In this document: positions 1-8,546 of the stretch, piece after piece
Layout: the number at the start of each line of letters is the position of its first letter
How positions within the stretch are numbered: position 1 is the first letter of the stretch
Source: Natronogracilivirga saccharolytica
GTDB taxonomy: Bacteria > Bacteroidota > Rhodothermia > Balneolales > Natronogracilivirgulaceae
NCBI RefSeq assembly: GCF_017921895.1
Contig: NZ_JAFIDN010000010.1
Location: 1-64,000 of the forward strand
DNA length: 64,000 bases
Direction: 5' to 3'
Program-made: the position numbers and the translations under genes
The notes under the pieces: generated by a model
Told to the model about the DNA's origin: nothing
The model's input: only the letters and a program-made list of their open reading frames with translations
Databases searched by the model: none

Positions 1-75
1 CCGTTGTCAACTCCTTTCGAAAAAAAACCGACAACGCCCGCCCGCTTCCCTTCCTGCTCAGCCGGCGGAACTCAC

Positions 76-105
76 AATATACCACCACCCCGCTGACCTT
101 GTCAA
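76..105 (-). promoter_or_regulatory. Putative promoter for a gene beyond the left edge
   Basis: Read on the minus strand, TTGACA is followed 18 bases later by TATATT. Further left, at about 11-17, lies AAAGGAG, a good Shine-Dalgarno sequence. Together they suggest a minus-strand gene that begins just outside the window. The inverted repeat CGTTGTC/GACAACG lies around the ribosome binding site. No start codon can be confirmed inside the window. Confidence 0.35.
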
Positions 106-121
106 TATCTATTTATACAAA

Positions 122-1447
122 TCAGCGCACTCCGAGCTTCTTCAGCTTGCTCTGAAGTGTGGTGGGCTTCATACCCAATAAACGGGCGGCCCCATCCTTC
201 CCGTATATCTTTCCTTCGGTTTTTTCGAGTACCATTTCAAGGTAACGGCGGTTCATCTCGTCGAACGATACTATTTGCTGCAGCTCATCAGGCAGCCGGC
301 CTGTCGGCATATCTCTGCCCGCTGGTTTCGGGGTCTCCATGGACAAGCGGAGGATGCCTTTTTCCGATGCCGGCAAAGACCGGCGCATCACCCGGTAGAG
401 TTCATGGAAGTTTTCCGGCCAGTGATGATTCAGCATTTGCTCCATGACCTCATCTGTAACGGCAGGCGGCTCCATTCCCAGGGCACGGGCTGCAGACGGA
501 ATCCAGTTGGTGACCATGTAACGGACATCCTCCGGACGCTGGGACAGGGGCGGAAGCAGTACGGTATCAAATCCCAGTAGGTAATAGAGCTCAGGCAGCA
601 ATTTGCCGCTTGTCATCCGCTCCTCCAGCGAAACCCTGCTCGTGGCCAGCACCCGTACCTTCCTGCCCGCTCCGAGACACCCCTTAAGCCACTCCAGCAG
701 CACTTTCTGCGCATCCGTCGTCAACTTGTCCATTCCGACAATCAGCAGGGAGACCGGCTGGCCGGCATCCGTTGCGGCGCCGCTCTCCTGCCCGGCGGCA
801 AACTCCGCAACACAGCGGCCCTGCTCTTTAACCGGCATCGCCGTCAGGTCCCACTCCTCACAATACGCTCCTGCCAGCTGTGCGGTCTGCTGGACCTGAC
901 GGGCCAGCGTCCGCTTGCCCGTACCTGCATCACCGCGAAACAGGATGTGCACATATTGATCGGCCAGCATATCCACTTTCTGCATCAATGCCTTCATCAG
1001 AGGCGATTCCGCTGCAAAGAGCGGCTCTGCCTGCGCCGGCGGTCCGGCTGCCGCACGTTCGCCGGATCCTTCGCGATGCTCGCTCTCCGGAGTCAGTGAC
1101 ACCGCGATGAAAGGAAGCGGACCGGACTTGACACTGAATATCCTGAAATCAAAATAGAACGAATATTCGGCGGCACGCTTTGAATGAAAGCGACATATCG
1201 GTTCGCCCTGTCCGCCGTCGTTACGGCTCAGTTCGGCAATTTTCTCGACCAGATCACCAATTTCCGACGACACGGGGGAACTACTGGACTCAGATGCCAG
1301 AACAAACTCCTCAGGCTTGTACCCGAGAATTTGCTGCACGCGGGAATTGACAAAAATGAGATGGGCATCTTCTTTATCATCCACCCTGAAAATCATGAAA
1401 AAACCGGGAAGATGATCGAGCACTTCCCTCCAGAATGCGTTGGTCAT
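122..1447 (-). CDS. PAS / degenerate sigma-54-activator-like AAA+ / Fis-type HTH regulator
   Basis: This 441-residue protein has the layout of a bacterial enhancer-binding protein. A PAS-like sensor occupies about residues 8-120, an AAA+ domain 140-350, and a Fis-type helix-turn-helix the last 30 residues (AARLLGMKPTTLQSKLKKLG). Walker A is intact (GDAGTGKRT, 172-180), and the stretch ending in LPPLSQRPEDV matches the family. Two hallmarks are missing. There is no GAFTGA sigma-54 contact loop after Walker A, and the Walker B acidic pair is replaced (LLIVGMDKL, 233-241, where GTLFLDE is usual). It probably binds DNA and senses a signal, but is unlikely to remodel sigma-54 polymerase. It is transcribed alone. 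The family is clear; the function is inferred. Confidence 0.85.
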   Translation of the reverse strand: MTNAFWREVLDHLPGFFMIFRVDDKEDAHLIFVNSRVQQILGYKPEEFVLASESSSSPVSSEIGDLVEKIAELSRNDGGQGEPICRFHSKRAAEYSFYFDFRIFSVKSGPLPFIAVSLTPESEHREGSGERAAAGPPAQAEPLFAAESPLMKALMQKVDMLADQYVHILFRGDAGTGKRTLARQVQQTAQLAGAYCEEWDLTAMPVKEQGRCVAEFAAGQESGAATDAGQPVSLLIVGMDKLTTDAQKVLLEWLKGCLGAGRKVRVLATSRVSLEERMTSGKLLPELYYLLGFDTVLLPPLSQRPEDVRYMVTNWIPSAARALGMEPPAVTDEVMEQMLNHHWPENFHELYRVMRRSLPASEKGILRLSMETPKPAGRDMPTGRLPDELQQIVSFDEMNRRYLEMVLEKTEGKIYGKDGAARLLGMKPTTLQSKLKKLGVR

Positions 1448-1617
1448 ATAATATCCTTTTCTGTTTGTTACACCGAAATTTCGTCAGACCAACAATAGGG
1501 TTTTCGCTGCAATGATTCAATGCCGTTTTTGGGACAAATCCGGCCGGCTACGCGGCCCGGCTGCCTGACCCACCGTACCAGCTTGTTCCGGATCCGGCAC
1601 CGCAGCCAATTGTCCGG

Positions 1618-2424
1618 TCACCCGTCGGCCGCAGCATCCGCCCGGCGGGGAAGTTCGTATCCTTCGGGATCTTCGTAATAATTTCTCAGCTTGTAAACAG
1701 CCGCATAGATAACAGGTGTATCAAAAAGTGCCGATAAAAACTTGAAGACATAGGAGTTGAGAATGAGTATGATCAGTGCGGCGAGGCCCGTGACCTCATC
1801 CCCCAGGTTGCCTGTAAAGTAAAGCAGGCTCAGAATGGCAGTTGAATCGACGAGCTGGCTCACCATGGTAGATCCGTTGTTCCTGAGCCACAAATGCCGG
1901 CCTTTGGTAAACCGTTTCCAGAAATGGAACAGCTGCACATCAACTGTCTGTGCAACAAGATAGGCGATCATGCTTCCGATGGTGTTGGCCACCATGAAAC
2001 CGTAGACGCCGTCAAACAGAGTGGTACCTGCGCTGACACCCGGGGCATCGGGCAGGTAGTAGTTTGCCGTCATGATCCCGAGCATGAAAAGGTTCATCAC
2101 GAAGCCGGTCAAAACCAGCATTTGCGCTTTTTTTCGCCCGAAAAGCTCTGAAATCAGATCGGTTGCAAAAAAGGTGAAAGGAAATGCCAGCAATCCGACG
2201 GGAATGACCATGCTGTACGTGCTGCCGTCCCGCACCTGCACCGGAACCAAAGGCAGCATCCAGCCGGGCAGGTCGAGCGAAAGCAGCTGTATAAATTTCG
2301 TGGTGCCAATGATGTTGCCCATCACCAGGGCTGTCAGAAAAATAGCGCAAAGACCCAGAAACAGGGCATCGCGCCGGTATCCCGGAACCGGATTTTTGTT
2401 TTCGATAGGACCAGACTGGTTCAT
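1618..2424 (-). CDS. yhhQ: Queuosine precursor transporter (YhhQ/VUT family)
   Basis: A 268-residue integral membrane protein with about six hydrophobic segments. It carries the family signature of an acidic, strongly conserved stretch (FATDLISELFGRKKAQ, about residues 87-102) and the later region around MIAYLVAQTVDVQLFHFWKR. E. coli YhhQ imports the queuosine precursors preQ0/preQ1 for tRNA modification, and that role is transferred here by family. The length matches bacterial VUT proteins allowing for an extended hydrophilic N-terminus. The neighbours do not belong to queuosine synthesis. Confidence 0.85.
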   Translation of the reverse strand: MNQSGPIENKNPVPGYRRDALFLGLCAIFLTALVMGNIIGTTKFIQLLSLDLPGWMLPLVPVQVRDGSTYSMVIPVGLLAFPFTFFATDLISELFGRKKAQMLVLTGFVMNLFMLGIMTANYYLPDAPGVSAGTTLFDGVYGFMVANTIGSMIAYLVAQTVDVQLFHFWKRFTKGRHLWLRNNGSTMVSQLVDSTAILSLLYFTGNLGDEVTGLAALIILILNSYVFKFLSALFDTPVIYAAVYKLRNYYEDPEGYELPRRADAAADG

Positions 2425-2552
2425 ATTTCGAGATTCAGTAAGATGACACCCTCAGCCGGAGCGTTACTGCTGGCGGAATCATTTGTTTGAAAACGCCGTT
2501 TTAATGTCAGGATAAACTGACAACAGAGTTAGCGGCTCAAATCATTCACCAT

Positions 2553-3284
2553 ATGATGGATTCTCCTGCTGCATCCAGATCACATTCCGGCAATGGCCCG
2601 GCTCCGCCGGCAGCCGAAGACGAACGGCTGGAATTAACCGACAAACTCATCCTGGCCGGTCCGAGAGATTACACCAGACTTGACCTGGATGAACTGGCCC
2701 GTATCACGGAAACGCCGCCTGATAAAGTTCATCGCAATTTTGATGATGTGGATGAGTGGATTGATGCGTTTTACTGCCGCATCGTCGATGAGTACCGCCT
2801 GATGGCAGCGCAGATTCCCGACCTGCATGAGTATACGGTTGGTGAAAAACTGAGCAATTTCTGCCTGGCATCGATGGATATGATGCGTGATCATGAAAAC
2901 CTGATACGCAGCACCTATCATCCGTTTATACTTGAGCGGTTCACTGCAACCAGATTTGAAAAAGAGGTTGAGCTTCTTTTCCGCGAGTTTACTGAAAAAG
3001 ACGGCCGCGTGGCATTGTCCAACCAGTTGCTGCTGACCGGACCGGTTTACATGTTCTGGAGCCGCGAATATCTTCACATGATTGGCTACTGGCTGGAGAA
3101 TCCGGGGTCAGAAGATCAGGTGATGGCTCTTATGGAAAAAACCACTTCGCTGCTGAACGAGATACTCTACAACGGCGTTGTCGACAAGGCAGCAGATCTG
3201 GGCAAGTATATCATCAATAATGGCCTGTTTTCAGCGTTTACCCCGGCAAAGCTTGCCAGAAGAATCTTCCGGCTACCGTTTTGA
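2553..3284 (+). CDS. TetR-like transcriptional regulator
   Basis: A 243-residue protein. The N-terminal part, from about residue 27, reads like a TetR helix-turn-helix: a helix with LTDKLILAGPRDYTRLDLDE, then LARITETPPDKVHRNFDDVDEWIDAFY, where the usual signature is 'IA...GVS.GTLY.YF..KE.L'. The rest is an all-helical ligand/dimer domain with no recognisable ligand signature. The ABC1-type kinase gene starts 68 bases downstream on the same strand, so the two are probably co-transcribed. The start could be either of two adjacent ATG codons (2553 or 2556). The family call is by fold pattern only. Confidence 0.65.
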   Translation: MMDSPAASRSHSGNGPAPPAAEDERLELTDKLILAGPRDYTRLDLDELARITETPPDKVHRNFDDVDEWIDAFYCRIVDEYRLMAAQIPDLHEYTVGEKLSNFCLASMDMMRDHENLIRSTYHPFILERFTATRFEKEVELLFREFTEKDGRVALSNQLLLTGPVYMFWSREYLHMIGYWLENPGSEDQVMALMEKTTSLLNEILYNGVVDKAADLGKYIINNGLFSAFTPAKLARRIFRLPF

Positions 3285-3351
3285 CGCAGACGCACATGCA
3301 GGAAGCAGTCGCGGCTCGTCCGCATCCCGAAACAATATCACCATATATATA

Positions 3352-4674
3352 ATGAGCAAATTCCCTTCATCACGGCTTGAACGCAGTGCCCGCATTGCCC
3401 GGACCGGTTTCCGGGTGGGCAAGAACTATGCGATGCATCATTTCAAACATTCGCTTACACGCAATGGTGCGGCTGAGGAAGCCAAAAAGAAAATGCACAC
3501 TGCAAATGCCACCTATCTTTATGAAGAATTCTCTCAGCTTCGGGGAACAGCTCTGAAACTTGCCCAGACACTGAGTCTCGACCACGGGATCCTGCCTGAT
3601 GAGTTTGCCGATATCATGGCTCAGGCGCAATACCGGGTCCCGCCGATCAGCAAGTCAGTTGTCCGGCAGGTCATAAAAAAAGAGCTTGGTGAATACCCCG
3701 AGACTCTGTTCGCTTCCTTTGAGGCTGATGCCTCGGCGGCGGCCTCCATCGGGCAGGTTCACCGGGCGCGGCTTCACGACGGACGTGATGTCATGGTGAA
3801 GGTGCAGTATCCGGATATCAGGGCCAGTATCGGGTCAGACCTGAGTATGGCGAAAATGGTATTCAAACGTATGGTGAGCAGCAGCCGCACCGATGACTAT
3901 TTTGCCGAGGTTCAGGAGCGGATGATGGAGGAAACCGACTACCGGCATGAAGGACAACAGATTGCCGCCTTCAGAGAACGTTATCACGGAAACGAATTTG
4001 AAATTCCCGAGTATGTTGAAGAATACTCTACGGCGCATGTGCTTACCATGACACGGGTAACCGGCCGGCACCTTGGCGAGTTTCTGGAAAAAAATCCGGG
4101 GCAAGAGGAAAAGGACCGGTACGGCCAGCTGCTGTGGGATTTTTTCAATATCCAGATCAATGACTCACGGACTCTGCATGCCGATGCCCATCCCGGCAAT
4201 TTCATGCTTACCGGTGACGGCCGTCTCGGAGTGCTTGACTTCGGATGCGTCAAGGTTTGTCCGCCGGACTTTTTCCATGATTATGTGCGGCTTCTGCCCG
4301 CTCATCTTGAAAATGATGAGGAGACACTGTGGCCTCTGTATGCCCGGCTTGGACTGGTGCGGGAAGATTCCGCTGACCGCGAGTACGAAAAATACTTTTT
4401 TGAACTGTGCCGGTCCTTCGGTGACCTGGTTGTGATGCCCTACACCAGGGATACCTTTGACTTCGGCGATGAAGCGTTCAGCGGTAAGTACAAATCGCTG
4501 ATCAAGGAAGCAACATCACAGCCCGAGCCGCGGGGAACACATCATTTTATATACGTCACCCGTGCGCATGTCGGTCTCTACCGTATGCTGATGCAGCTCG
4601 AAGCCAATGTCCGGACCCGGCCGGCAAGGGACCGGATTATGAACTGGTGGGCAGGCCGGGCAGAAGAAGCGTAA
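3352..4674 (+). CDS. ABC1/UbiB (AarF/ADCK) family atypical kinase
   Basis: A 440-residue protein from ATG 3352. A longer reading frame from 3178 would run into the upstream regulator and adds nothing conserved. UbiB-family motifs are present: the alanine-rich loop (SAAASIGQVHRA), the ATP-site lysine (VMVKVQYPD), the family Glu (MEETDYRHEGQQ), the catalytic loop (LHADAHPGNFML) and DFG (LDFGCVK). The KxGQ motif reads KLAQ (GTALKLAQTLSLD), an unusual Gly-to-Ala change. Relatives support ubiquinone or isoprenoid-lipid metabolism. The substrate here is unknown; menaquinone or another prenyl lipid is plausible. Confidence 0.88.
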   Translation: MSKFPSSRLERSARIARTGFRVGKNYAMHHFKHSLTRNGAAEEAKKKMHTANATYLYEEFSQLRGTALKLAQTLSLDHGILPDEFADIMAQAQYRVPPISKSVVRQVIKKELGEYPETLFASFEADASAAASIGQVHRARLHDGRDVMVKVQYPDIRASIGSDLSMAKMVFKRMVSSSRTDDYFAEVQERMMEETDYRHEGQQIAAFRERYHGNEFEIPEYVEEYSTAHVLTMTRVTGRHLGEFLEKNPGQEEKDRYGQLLWDFFNIQINDSRTLHADAHPGNFMLTGDGRLGVLDFGCVKVCPPDFFHDYVRLLPAHLENDEETLWPLYARLGLVREDSADREYEKYFFELCRSFGDLVVMPYTRDTFDFGDEAFSGKYKSLIKEATSQPEPRGTHHFIYVTRAHVGLYRMLMQLEANVRTRPARDRIMNWWAGRAEEA

Positions 4675-4736
4675 GAAACCGCGAGCAGACCGGGTGATTT
4701 GCAAAGCAAAAGACCCGCAACTCAGCTTCAGGAGTC

Positions 4737-5174
4737 TCAAGCTTCCTGCTTGCAGAACGAATCGAAAATCATCACCAGATCATCGGAAACCTCCTGGGCT
4801 GTTCTGCCTTCGATACGGTGTCTGGGGATCATCGCCTTGATTTCCCCGTCAACAAAAAAGGCAAAGGCAGGAGATGATGGCGGAAATTCGCTGAAGTACT
4901 CTCTGGCGCGAGCAGTGGCATCCTTGTCCTGTCCGGCAAAAACCGTGTAGACAGAATCCGGTTTTTTGGGGTGCTCCATGGCAAGTTTGAGACCGGGCCG
5001 TGCATTTCCGGCGGCACAGCCGCAGACAGAGTTAATCACAAGCAGCATGGTTCCTTCGGGCGAGCCGAATACGTTGTCAACATCCTCAGGCGCTTTCAGT
5101 TCTTGCACACCCAAATCGGTAAGTTCTTTTCGCATCCAGGACGTATCAGGTCCCATTCCATATCCAAATTGCAT
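4737..5174 (-). CDS. Bacilliredoxin (BrxA/BrxB, YphP/YqiW family)
   Basis: A 145-residue thioredoxin-fold protein with the family CGC active site (NSVCGCAAGNARPG, about residues 48-61) in place of CXXC. Bacilliredoxins remove bacillithiol from oxidised protein thiols, and many Bacteroidota make bacillithiol, so this role is plausible. Conserved flanks include YTVFAGQDKDATARAREYF and the C-terminal stretch around MIPRHRIEGR. The length is typical. It converges with the ABC1 kinase gene and is apparently monocistronic. Confidence 0.9.
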   Translation of the reverse strand: MQFGYGMGPDTSWMRKELTDLGVQELKAPEDVDNVFGSPEGTMLLVINSVCGCAAGNARPGLKLAMEHPKKPDSVYTVFAGQDKDATARAREYFSEFPPSSPAFAFFVDGEIKAMIPRHRIEGRTAQEVSDDLVMIFDSFCKQEA

Positions 5175-5311
5175 AATGTATTCTTTTTTTCGTTAAATGT
5201 AACCGGGTTGTATTTTTACGTAATCATATGTGAATGCCGTACCCGCAGAGAAGAACGTTTCAATACAGCAACGGCACACACCAAAGCTTTATTTTTTCAC
5301 AACTTATTACG

Positions 5312-6157
5312 ATGACACTTCAACGACTTGCCTTTACAGCCATCTTATTATTTGTCATACAGTCTTGCTCATCAACACCGAAACTGGTCAGTCAGTTCAG
5401 TGCTGATGAATCATCCGCATCACGTTCAGCCAATCTTGAGTCAAAGATGGATACTGTTGAGCGGCAGTCGCTGGATGAGATTGCCGTTTTTGCAGCTAAT
5501 GATGAGGAGTATCTTTATCTGATGGTGGATTTTGTCAGCTCACGCGCTTTTGACAATGCCAGGGAGTTCGGATTCACCTTGTATATTGACGGTGAGGATG
5601 CCGTCAAACGATCTTTCGGAGTCACCTATCCTACAGGAATTTTTTATGAGCTGCGCAGCTATCCCGGCGCTCAAAAAGGATATCTGGAAGAACCCAACTG
5701 GGGTAATATGCCGCAAAATCAGAGTATTCTTGAATCAGCGGAGCGGTCCGGAAAGCGCAATGCCCTCCTGGTGCAGCGCCGGTCACGCCGTGACAATATC
5801 CAGCCATTTTCACTGCCATTGAATCAGCTGGAGGCCCAGAACCTGCTCGTTCATTTTGATGAAGAGGGCAGAAACGGCAGAATTTCATTTACCATCCCGC
5901 TTCAAACCCGGTCAACTAGCCAGTTTTCACCCGATATCAAACCCGGTCAGACCGTTGATGTCGGATTTGAGATTGACCCGGTCAGGCTTCATGATATGAG
6001 AGAAGGGAGCTCTGCACCTTTGATCAGCAGTGAAACGGCAAGCGGCCGGACCGATTCCGATTCTGAAGACCGCCAGCAGGAGCGCATCAACCAGTTGATG
6101 CGGCGCATGGGAGAACCCCTTGAAAAATGGGTGAAACTGGAACTCTCAGAACCGTGA
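5312..6157 (+). CDS. Lipoprotein with a DOMON/CBM9-like beta-sandwich
   Basis: The start is set at ATG 5312, giving 281 residues that begin with a clean signal peptide and an acceptable lipobox (LLFVIQSC, Cys around residue 19). The upstream extension to 5234 lacks a signal peptide. The mature part contains DEEYLYLMVDF followed by a stretch (FTLYIDGED) typical of DOMON/CBM9-like sugar- or haem-binding sandwiches. An acidic C-terminal tail follows (DRQQERINQLMRRMGEP). A terminator lies just downstream. The lipoprotein call is well supported; the ligand is unknown. Confidence 0.7.
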   Translation: MTLQRLAFTAILLFVIQSCSSTPKLVSQFSADESSASRSANLESKMDTVERQSLDEIAVFAANDEEYLYLMVDFVSSRAFDNAREFGFTLYIDGEDAVKRSFGVTYPTGIFYELRSYPGAQKGYLEEPNWGNMPQNQSILESAERSGKRNALLVQRRSRRDNIQPFSLPLNQLEAQNLLVHFDEEGRNGRISFTIPLQTRSTSQFSPDIKPGQTVDVGFEIDPVRLHDMREGSSAPLISSETASGRTDSDSEDRQQERINQLMRRMGEPLEKWVKLELSEP

Positions 6158-6169
6158 GCCGGATACAAG

Positions 6170-6212
6170 AAACCCGGCGGCGGAACTGATCAATCCACCT
6201 GACCGGGTTTTT
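6170..6212 (+). terminator. Rho-independent terminator
   Basis: The stem AAACCCGG ... CCGGGTTT, followed by a T run, lies 13 bases after the lipoprotein stop codon. Confidence 0.7.
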
Positions 6213-6299
6213 AAAAGAGTTATCCACACAGCCGAGGCTCATTGTGCTTCTGCCAATCGCATTTGCCTCATCCTGAACGGATACAGACAGTGTGAGTTA

Positions 6300-6911
6300 T
6301 CAGGATGTTGCGTTGCGGAAATTTTCCTCAACTTTATCCCAGTTCACTACATTCCAGAACGCGGCAATGTAGTCGGGACGGCGGTTCTGATATTTCAGGT
6401 AGTATGCATGCTCCCAGACATCCAGTCCCAGTATGGGAAGCTGGCCGTCCATCAGAGGGCTGTCCTGATTCAGCGTTGATTTGACCTCAATTTTTCCGTT
6501 CCTGTTCACAACGAGCCACGCCCAGCCGGAACCGAACCGTGTGAGTCCGGCGTTGGTAAATTTCTCTTTGAAATCATCAAAAGAGCCGAATGTGCTGTTG
6601 ATGGCATCGGCCACAGAGCCTTTTGGCTGGCCGCCGCCGTTGGGGCTCAGTATCTGCCAGAACAGCGAATGGTTGGCATGTCCGCCCGCGTTGTTGATCA
6701 CGGCCTGTTTGATGTCAGCTCCGATACTATCAATATTTTTCAACACTTCTTCTACCGGACGGTCAGCCATGGGATGCCCCTTGAGAGCGTCATTTGCCTT
6801 GGTCACATAGGTCTGATGGTGTTTGCTGTGATGAATTTCCATGGTTTTAGCGTCTATATGCGGCTCCAGCGCATCATAGGCATAAGGAAGATCAGGAAGT
6901 GTAAAAGCCAT
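6300..6911 (-). CDS. sod: Superoxide dismutase (Fe/Mn family)
   Basis: A 203-residue enzyme of standard length that converts superoxide to peroxide and oxygen, probably in the cytoplasm as no signal peptide is visible. Metal ligands are evident: His in [10 protein letters not shown], His in [10 protein letters not shown], and Asp and His in [10 protein letters not shown]. The substrate-gateway Tyr lies in [11 protein letters not shown]. Fe or Mn preference cannot be set confidently from this reading. It faces the transhydrogenase gene divergently across about 165 bases, which fits a shared link to redox balance but does not prove one. Confidence 0.97.
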   Translation of the reverse strand: MAFTLPDLPYAYDALEPHIDAKTMEIHHSKHHQTYVTKANDALKGHPMADRPVEEVLKNIDSIGADIKQAVINNAGGHANHSLFWQILSPNGGGQPKGSVADAINSTFGSFDDFKEKFTNAGLTRFGSGWAWLVVNRNGKIEVKSTLNQDSPLMDGQLPILGLDVWEHAYYLKYQNRRPDYIAAFWNVVNWDKVEENFRNATS

Positions 6912-7075
6912 ATATTTACCTCTTTATTTTATTGGTAGTAAGTATCTTGCGTTTCTTTCACAGTTACGTATCTATGTAACAGCATCACACTCCAAATAAT
7001 TTCTCTGTTGAAAACTGTTTTAACTGCTATCTTTAGTGACAGAAACAGATATCCGGAACAAACGGCTTATTACTT

Positions 7076-8524
7076 ATGAGCAAAGATTATGATGTCATCA
7101 TTCTGGGAAGCGGACCCTCCGGCTTCTCGTGTGCCATGCAGACGGCCAAGTTCGACAAGAAGGCCCTGATTGTAGAATCCAATGAGGAATACCTGGGGGG
7201 TGCATGGATAAACGCCGGCACAGTACCGAGCAAGGCTTTGCGGGAAACCGCCACCAACATTTACAAATACAATGCCCAGTTTGGCGATGCGGACGAAAAA
7301 AAGCCCTATGAGCAATTCCGCATGCGCGATGTACTGAAATACAAGGACCGCGTACTGGCTTCCGAAAACAGCGAGATCAAGGATAATCTGATAAAGAACG
7401 AGGTTGATACCGCACTGGGTTTCGGCCGGATCATTGATCCGCACACGGTAGAGATAAAAAGTGAAGACGGAACGGTAAAGACCTGCACCGCAGACTATAT
7501 CCTTGTGTCGACCGGTGCCCGTTCAACACAGCCTGAAGAGTTTCATGTGGACCATTCCAGGGTTCTGGACAACCGCTCTATTCTGGATATCCACTACATC
7601 CCGAAACGGCTGGTCATTGTAGGCACCAACGTGCAGGCCATCGAGTTTGCCACCATTTTTTCCGCTTTGGGAACCAGGGTTACCATTCTCAACGGCCAGG
7701 ATGACTACCTTGTATTTCTGGACCGTGAAGTGAAGAACGAATTTGCCGGCATCCTCGAAGATTTCAGGATCAATATCTTTAACCGCACGCGGGTGTTGCA
7801 GGTCGGCGAAAACCCGCTGAGAAACTGCACCGAAGTAAAGTTTGAAGAGAAGGATACCGGCAAGATGCATGTCGTAGAGACCGAGCAGGTACTCTATTTC
7901 GGTGAACGCATACCCAATTCGGCGAACATCGGGCTTGAGGATGTCGGAATTGAAACTGATGAAAAGGGCTTTGTAAATGTCGATCAGAATTACCGCACCA
8001 ACGTACCCTCCATTTTTGCCGCGGGCGATGTCATCGGTTATCCCGGACTGGCTTCGGCATCCTTTTCACAGGGAAGAATAGCGTCCTGCAACATGTTTGA
8101 AGCCTCAAGCCTCGAGATCGAAAGTGTCATTCCGTATGGCATATACAGCATACCCGAAATAGCCAGTATCGGCCTGACTGAAGCGGAAGCTCGCCAGCAG
8201 GACCATGATGTTACGATCGGGCGGGCATATTACCGCAACCTAACCAAGGCGAATATTGCAAAAAACCAGCGGGGAATGTTCAAGCTCGTATTTGACACGA
8301 AAACCCTTCGTCTGCTGGGCGTTCATATCGTGGGGGAAGGGGCCTGCGACCTGATACACATCGGTCAGGCGGTCATCCGGTTCCAGGGCAGCGTCAGGTA
8401 TTTTCTGGATACCGTTCACAATTACCCGACCTACTCGGAGGCATACAGGATTGCCGCATTCAACGGTATCAACCGGGTGTACAAATCCGGAGTCAAATAC
8501 AAGAATATTCTCGAAAACAGGTAA
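7076..8524 (+). CDS. sthA: Soluble pyridine nucleotide transhydrogenase
   Basis: A 482-residue flavoprotein of the disulfide-reductase superfamily. The FAD-binding GxGxxG is at the N-terminus (ILGSGPSGFSCAMQ). The redox-disulfide region reads GGAWINAGTVPSKALRE, so the CXXXXC pair is absent, as in SthA rather than lipoamide dehydrogenase. A second Rossmann motif (LVIVGTNVQAIEFATIF) and the FAD site (IFAAGDVIGYP) follow. The C-terminal stretch (VHNYPTYSEAYRIAAFNGIN) is characteristic of SthA. It transfers hydride between NADPH and NADH in the cytosol. The gene converges on aspS. Confidence 0.93.
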   Translation: MSKDYDVIILGSGPSGFSCAMQTAKFDKKALIVESNEEYLGGAWINAGTVPSKALRETATNIYKYNAQFGDADEKKPYEQFRMRDVLKYKDRVLASENSEIKDNLIKNEVDTALGFGRIIDPHTVEIKSEDGTVKTCTADYILVSTGARSTQPEEFHVDHSRVLDNRSILDIHYIPKRLVIVGTNVQAIEFATIFSALGTRVTILNGQDDYLVFLDREVKNEFAGILEDFRINIFNRTRVLQVGENPLRNCTEVKFEEKDTGKMHVVETEQVLYFGERIPNSANIGLEDVGIETDEKGFVNVDQNYRTNVPSIFAAGDVIGYPGLASASFSQGRIASCNMFEASSLEIESVIPYGIYSIPEIASIGLTEAEARQQDHDVTIGRAYYRNLTKANIAKNQRGMFKLVFDTKTLRLLGVHIVGEGACDLIHIGQAVIRFQGSVRYFLDTVHNYPTYSEAYRIAAFNGINRVYKSGVKYKNILENR

Positions 8525-8546
8525 CCGGACTCTTACCGGTCACCTG
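8518..8546. terminator. Convergent-gene inverted repeat (putative bidirectional terminator)
   Basis: The arms CAGGTAACCGG and CCGGTCACCTG (one mismatch) span the sthA and aspS stop codons. There is no T run on either strand, so it may block converging polymerases rather than act as a classic intrinsic terminator. Confidence 0.45.

Noticed and set aside
5234-5311. Upstream extension of the DOMON-like lipoprotein
   Set aside because: It would bury the lipoprotein signal peptide in the interior; ATG 5312 is preferred.
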